Source: Yinghuangia aomiensis (GTDB taxonomy: Bacteria > Actinomycetota > Actinomycetes > Streptomycetales > Streptomycetaceae). From it: a stretch of 64,000 bases of DNA. Shown one piece after another: positions 62,767 to 64,000 of the stretch; positions within the stretch are counted from its first letter, which is position 1; each line of letters starts with the position of its first letter. Position numbers and translations under genes: made by a program. The stretch lies in NCBI RefSeq assembly GCF_039542225.1, contig NZ_BAABHS010000041.1, positions 1 to 64,000 on the forward strand. Reading direction: 5' to 3'. The notes under the pieces are model-generated. The model worked only from the letters and a program-made list of their open reading frames with translations. It searched no databases and was not told the origin of the DNA.

Positions 62767-64000
62767 GCGCCGTCCCGCTCGGCATGCCGGCGTTCCCCGC
62801 GGCGGCCCGCGACGCCACCCGCAACCCGACGCTGCGCCGCAACCTGCGGCACGCCACCCACACCATCCGCAGCCGCCGGGCCGCGGCCGTCGCCGAACTC
62901 GACGACTGGGCCGAACTGCGGGCCGCCGGTGCGGCCATCAAGGACCACACCCTCCGGCACCTGGACCGCTACCTCGAACAGGCCGAAGCCGCCGTGCAGG
63001 CGGCGGGCGGCCACGTGCACTGGGCCGCCGACGCCGCGGAAGCGAACCGCATCGTCACCGAACTCGTGCACGCGACCGGCGAGACCGAGGTCGTCAAGGT
63101 CAAGTCGATGGCAACACAGGAGATCGGGCTCAACGAAGCCCTGGCCGAGGCCGGGATCACCGCCTACGAGACGGACCTCGCCGAACTGATCGTGCAGCTC
63201 GGCGACGACCGCCCCTCGCACATCCTCGTCCCGGCGATCCACCGCAACCGCGGCGAGATCCGCGACATCTTCGCCGCGACGATGGGGGAGTGGGGCGTCC
63301 CGGCACCGGACGGCATGACCGACGAACCCCGCGAACTCGCCGAAGCGGCCCGGCTGCACCTGCGCGAGAAGTTCCTGCGCGCGAAGGTCGCCGTGTCCGG
63401 CGCGAACTTCCTGGTCGCCGAGACCGGGACGCTGGTCGTGGTCGAGTCCGAAGGCAACGGCCGCATGTGCCTGACCCTCCCGGAGACGCTGATCTCCGTC
63501 GTCGGCATCGAGAAGGTCGTCCCCACCTGGCGCGACCTCGAGGTGTTCCTGCAACTCCTGCCCCGGTCGTCGACCGCCGAGCGGATGAACCCCTACACGT
63601 CGACCTGGACCGGCACCACCGACGGCGACGGGCCGCGCGAATTCCACCTGGTGCTGCTCGACAACGGCCGCACCGGCGTCCTCGCCGACGAGGTCGGACG
63701 CCAGACCCTGCGCTGCATCCGCTGCTCGGCCTGCCTCAACGTGTGCCCGGTCTACGAGCGGGCCGGCGGCCACGCCTACGGCTCGGTCTACCCCGGCCCG
63801 ATCGGCGCGATCCTCACCCCGCAACTGCGCGGCACGACCAGCGAGATCGACGCGTCGCTGCCGTACGCGTCGTCGCTGTGCGGCGCCTGCTACGAGGTCT
63901 GCCCCGTCGCCATCGACATCCCCGAAGTGCTCGTCCACCTGCGGGAGAAGGTCACCGCGCAACCCGGACACGTCATCGAACGCGGCGTGTTGGCCGCCGC
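62763..64000 (+). CDS. lutB: Lactate-utilization iron-sulfur protein LutB/LldF (partial at window end)
   Basis: The first 412 residues of a LutB-type protein; the gene runs off the window. The LUD domain comes first (KVKSMATQEIGLNEAL near residue 118, GANFLVAETGTLVVVESEGNGRM near residue 215). Two ferredoxin-type clusters follow: CIRCSACLNVCP near residue 320 and CGACYEVCP near residue 378. With LutA and LutC it oxidises L-lactate to pyruvate; L-lactate is formed from lactaldehyde in rhamnose breakdown, which explains its place beside rhaI. ATG at 62763 overlaps the stop of the LutA remnant (ATGA). No lesion is seen in the visible part. Without LutA it should lack its electron-accepting partner. 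Confidence 0.93.
   Translation, partial: MSAVPLGMPAFPAAARDATRNPTLRRNLRHATHTIRSRRAAAVAELDDWAELRAAGAAIKDHTLRHLDRYLEQAEAAVQAAGGHVHWAADAAEANRIVTELVHATGETEVVKVKSMATQEIGLNEALAEAGITAYETDLAELIVQLGDDRPSHILVPAIHRNRGEIRDIFAATMGEWGVPAPDGMTDEPRELAEAARLHLREKFLRAKVAVSGANFLVAETGTLVVVESEGNGRMCLTLPETLISVVGIEKVVPTWRDLEVFLQLLPRSSTAERMNPYTSTWTGTTDGDGPREFHLVLLDNGRTGVLADEVGRQTLRCIRCSACLNVCPVYERAGGHAYGSVYPGPIGAILTPQLRGTTSEIDASLPYASSLCGACYEVCPVAIDIPEVLVHLREKVTAQPGHVIERGVLAA

Overview
This is a very GC-rich stretch of chromosome from an actinomycete. Codons end almost always in G or C, GTG starts are common, start codons often sit on GGAGG-type ribosome sites, and stop and start codons overlap in several operons. The families fit that source: F420/luciferase-like oxidoreductase, cutinase, SpoIIE-type PP2C phosphatase with PAS and GAF domains, thiolase-like/DUF35 pair, LacI- and TetR-regulated glycosidases. 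A Streptomyces-like soil organism is most likely, but the genus cannot be fixed from this window. No rRNA, tRNA, CRISPR array or replication origin was seen. The only transposon trace is the tail of an IS5-like transposase at the left edge.

Layout. 1-7.9 kb: acyl-CoA/alcohol catabolic cluster (aldehyde dehydrogenase facing a Zn alcohol dehydrogenase, crotonase, paired acyl-CoA dehydrogenases, luciferase-like monooxygenase, GntR/FCD regulator). 8-16.2 kb: a DegT-fold protein with His in place of the PLP lysine, three SDRs, an alpha/beta hydrolase, two amidohydrolase-2 proteins and a TetR regulator. 16.3-25 kb: secreted cutinase, Tat-exported GH53-like glycosidase, then GH78, LacI and GH3 genes with four copies of one operator. 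25-35 kb: a branched-chain-amino-acid-type ABC system packed into three polypeptides (binding lipoprotein, LivH-LivM-LivG fusion, MFS-LivF fusion), a 1 kb non-coding region with repeats and operators, and an orphan peptide-type binding lipoprotein. 35-47 kb: P450, hydrolase, TetR, MFS exporter, GH78, a PAS-GAF-PP2C-ATPase gene cut by one in-frame TGA, and a second orphan binding lipoprotein. 47-58 kb: a second catabolic island (acyl-CoA ligase, tandem CoA-transferase fusion, thiolase-like/DUF35 pair, SDRs, two amidohydrolases, a small unknown protein, TetR). 58-64 kb: a decaying rhamnose locus (wrecked GH78, intact LacI, L-rhamnose isomerase start fused by deletion to the end of lutA, then intact lutB running off the window).

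How the parts work together. One LacI-type 12-bp operator (TGAAWCGWTTCA) lies upstream of at least seven transcription units between 18.5 and 62.1 kb: the GH53-like enzyme, the MFS-LivF operon, a peptide-type binding protein, an MFS exporter, two GH78 genes and rhaI/lut. This suggests one plant-polysaccharide/rhamnose regulon. A second LacI operator (TTGCACGTGCTAG) belongs to the GH78-LacI-GH3 block. A 15-bp palindrome (CTTATAGMTATTAAG) links the promoters of the 47 kb and 55 kb catabolic operons. The two catabolic islands resemble CoA-dependent breakdown of a cyclic or branched acid, but their substrates cannot be read from sequence alone.
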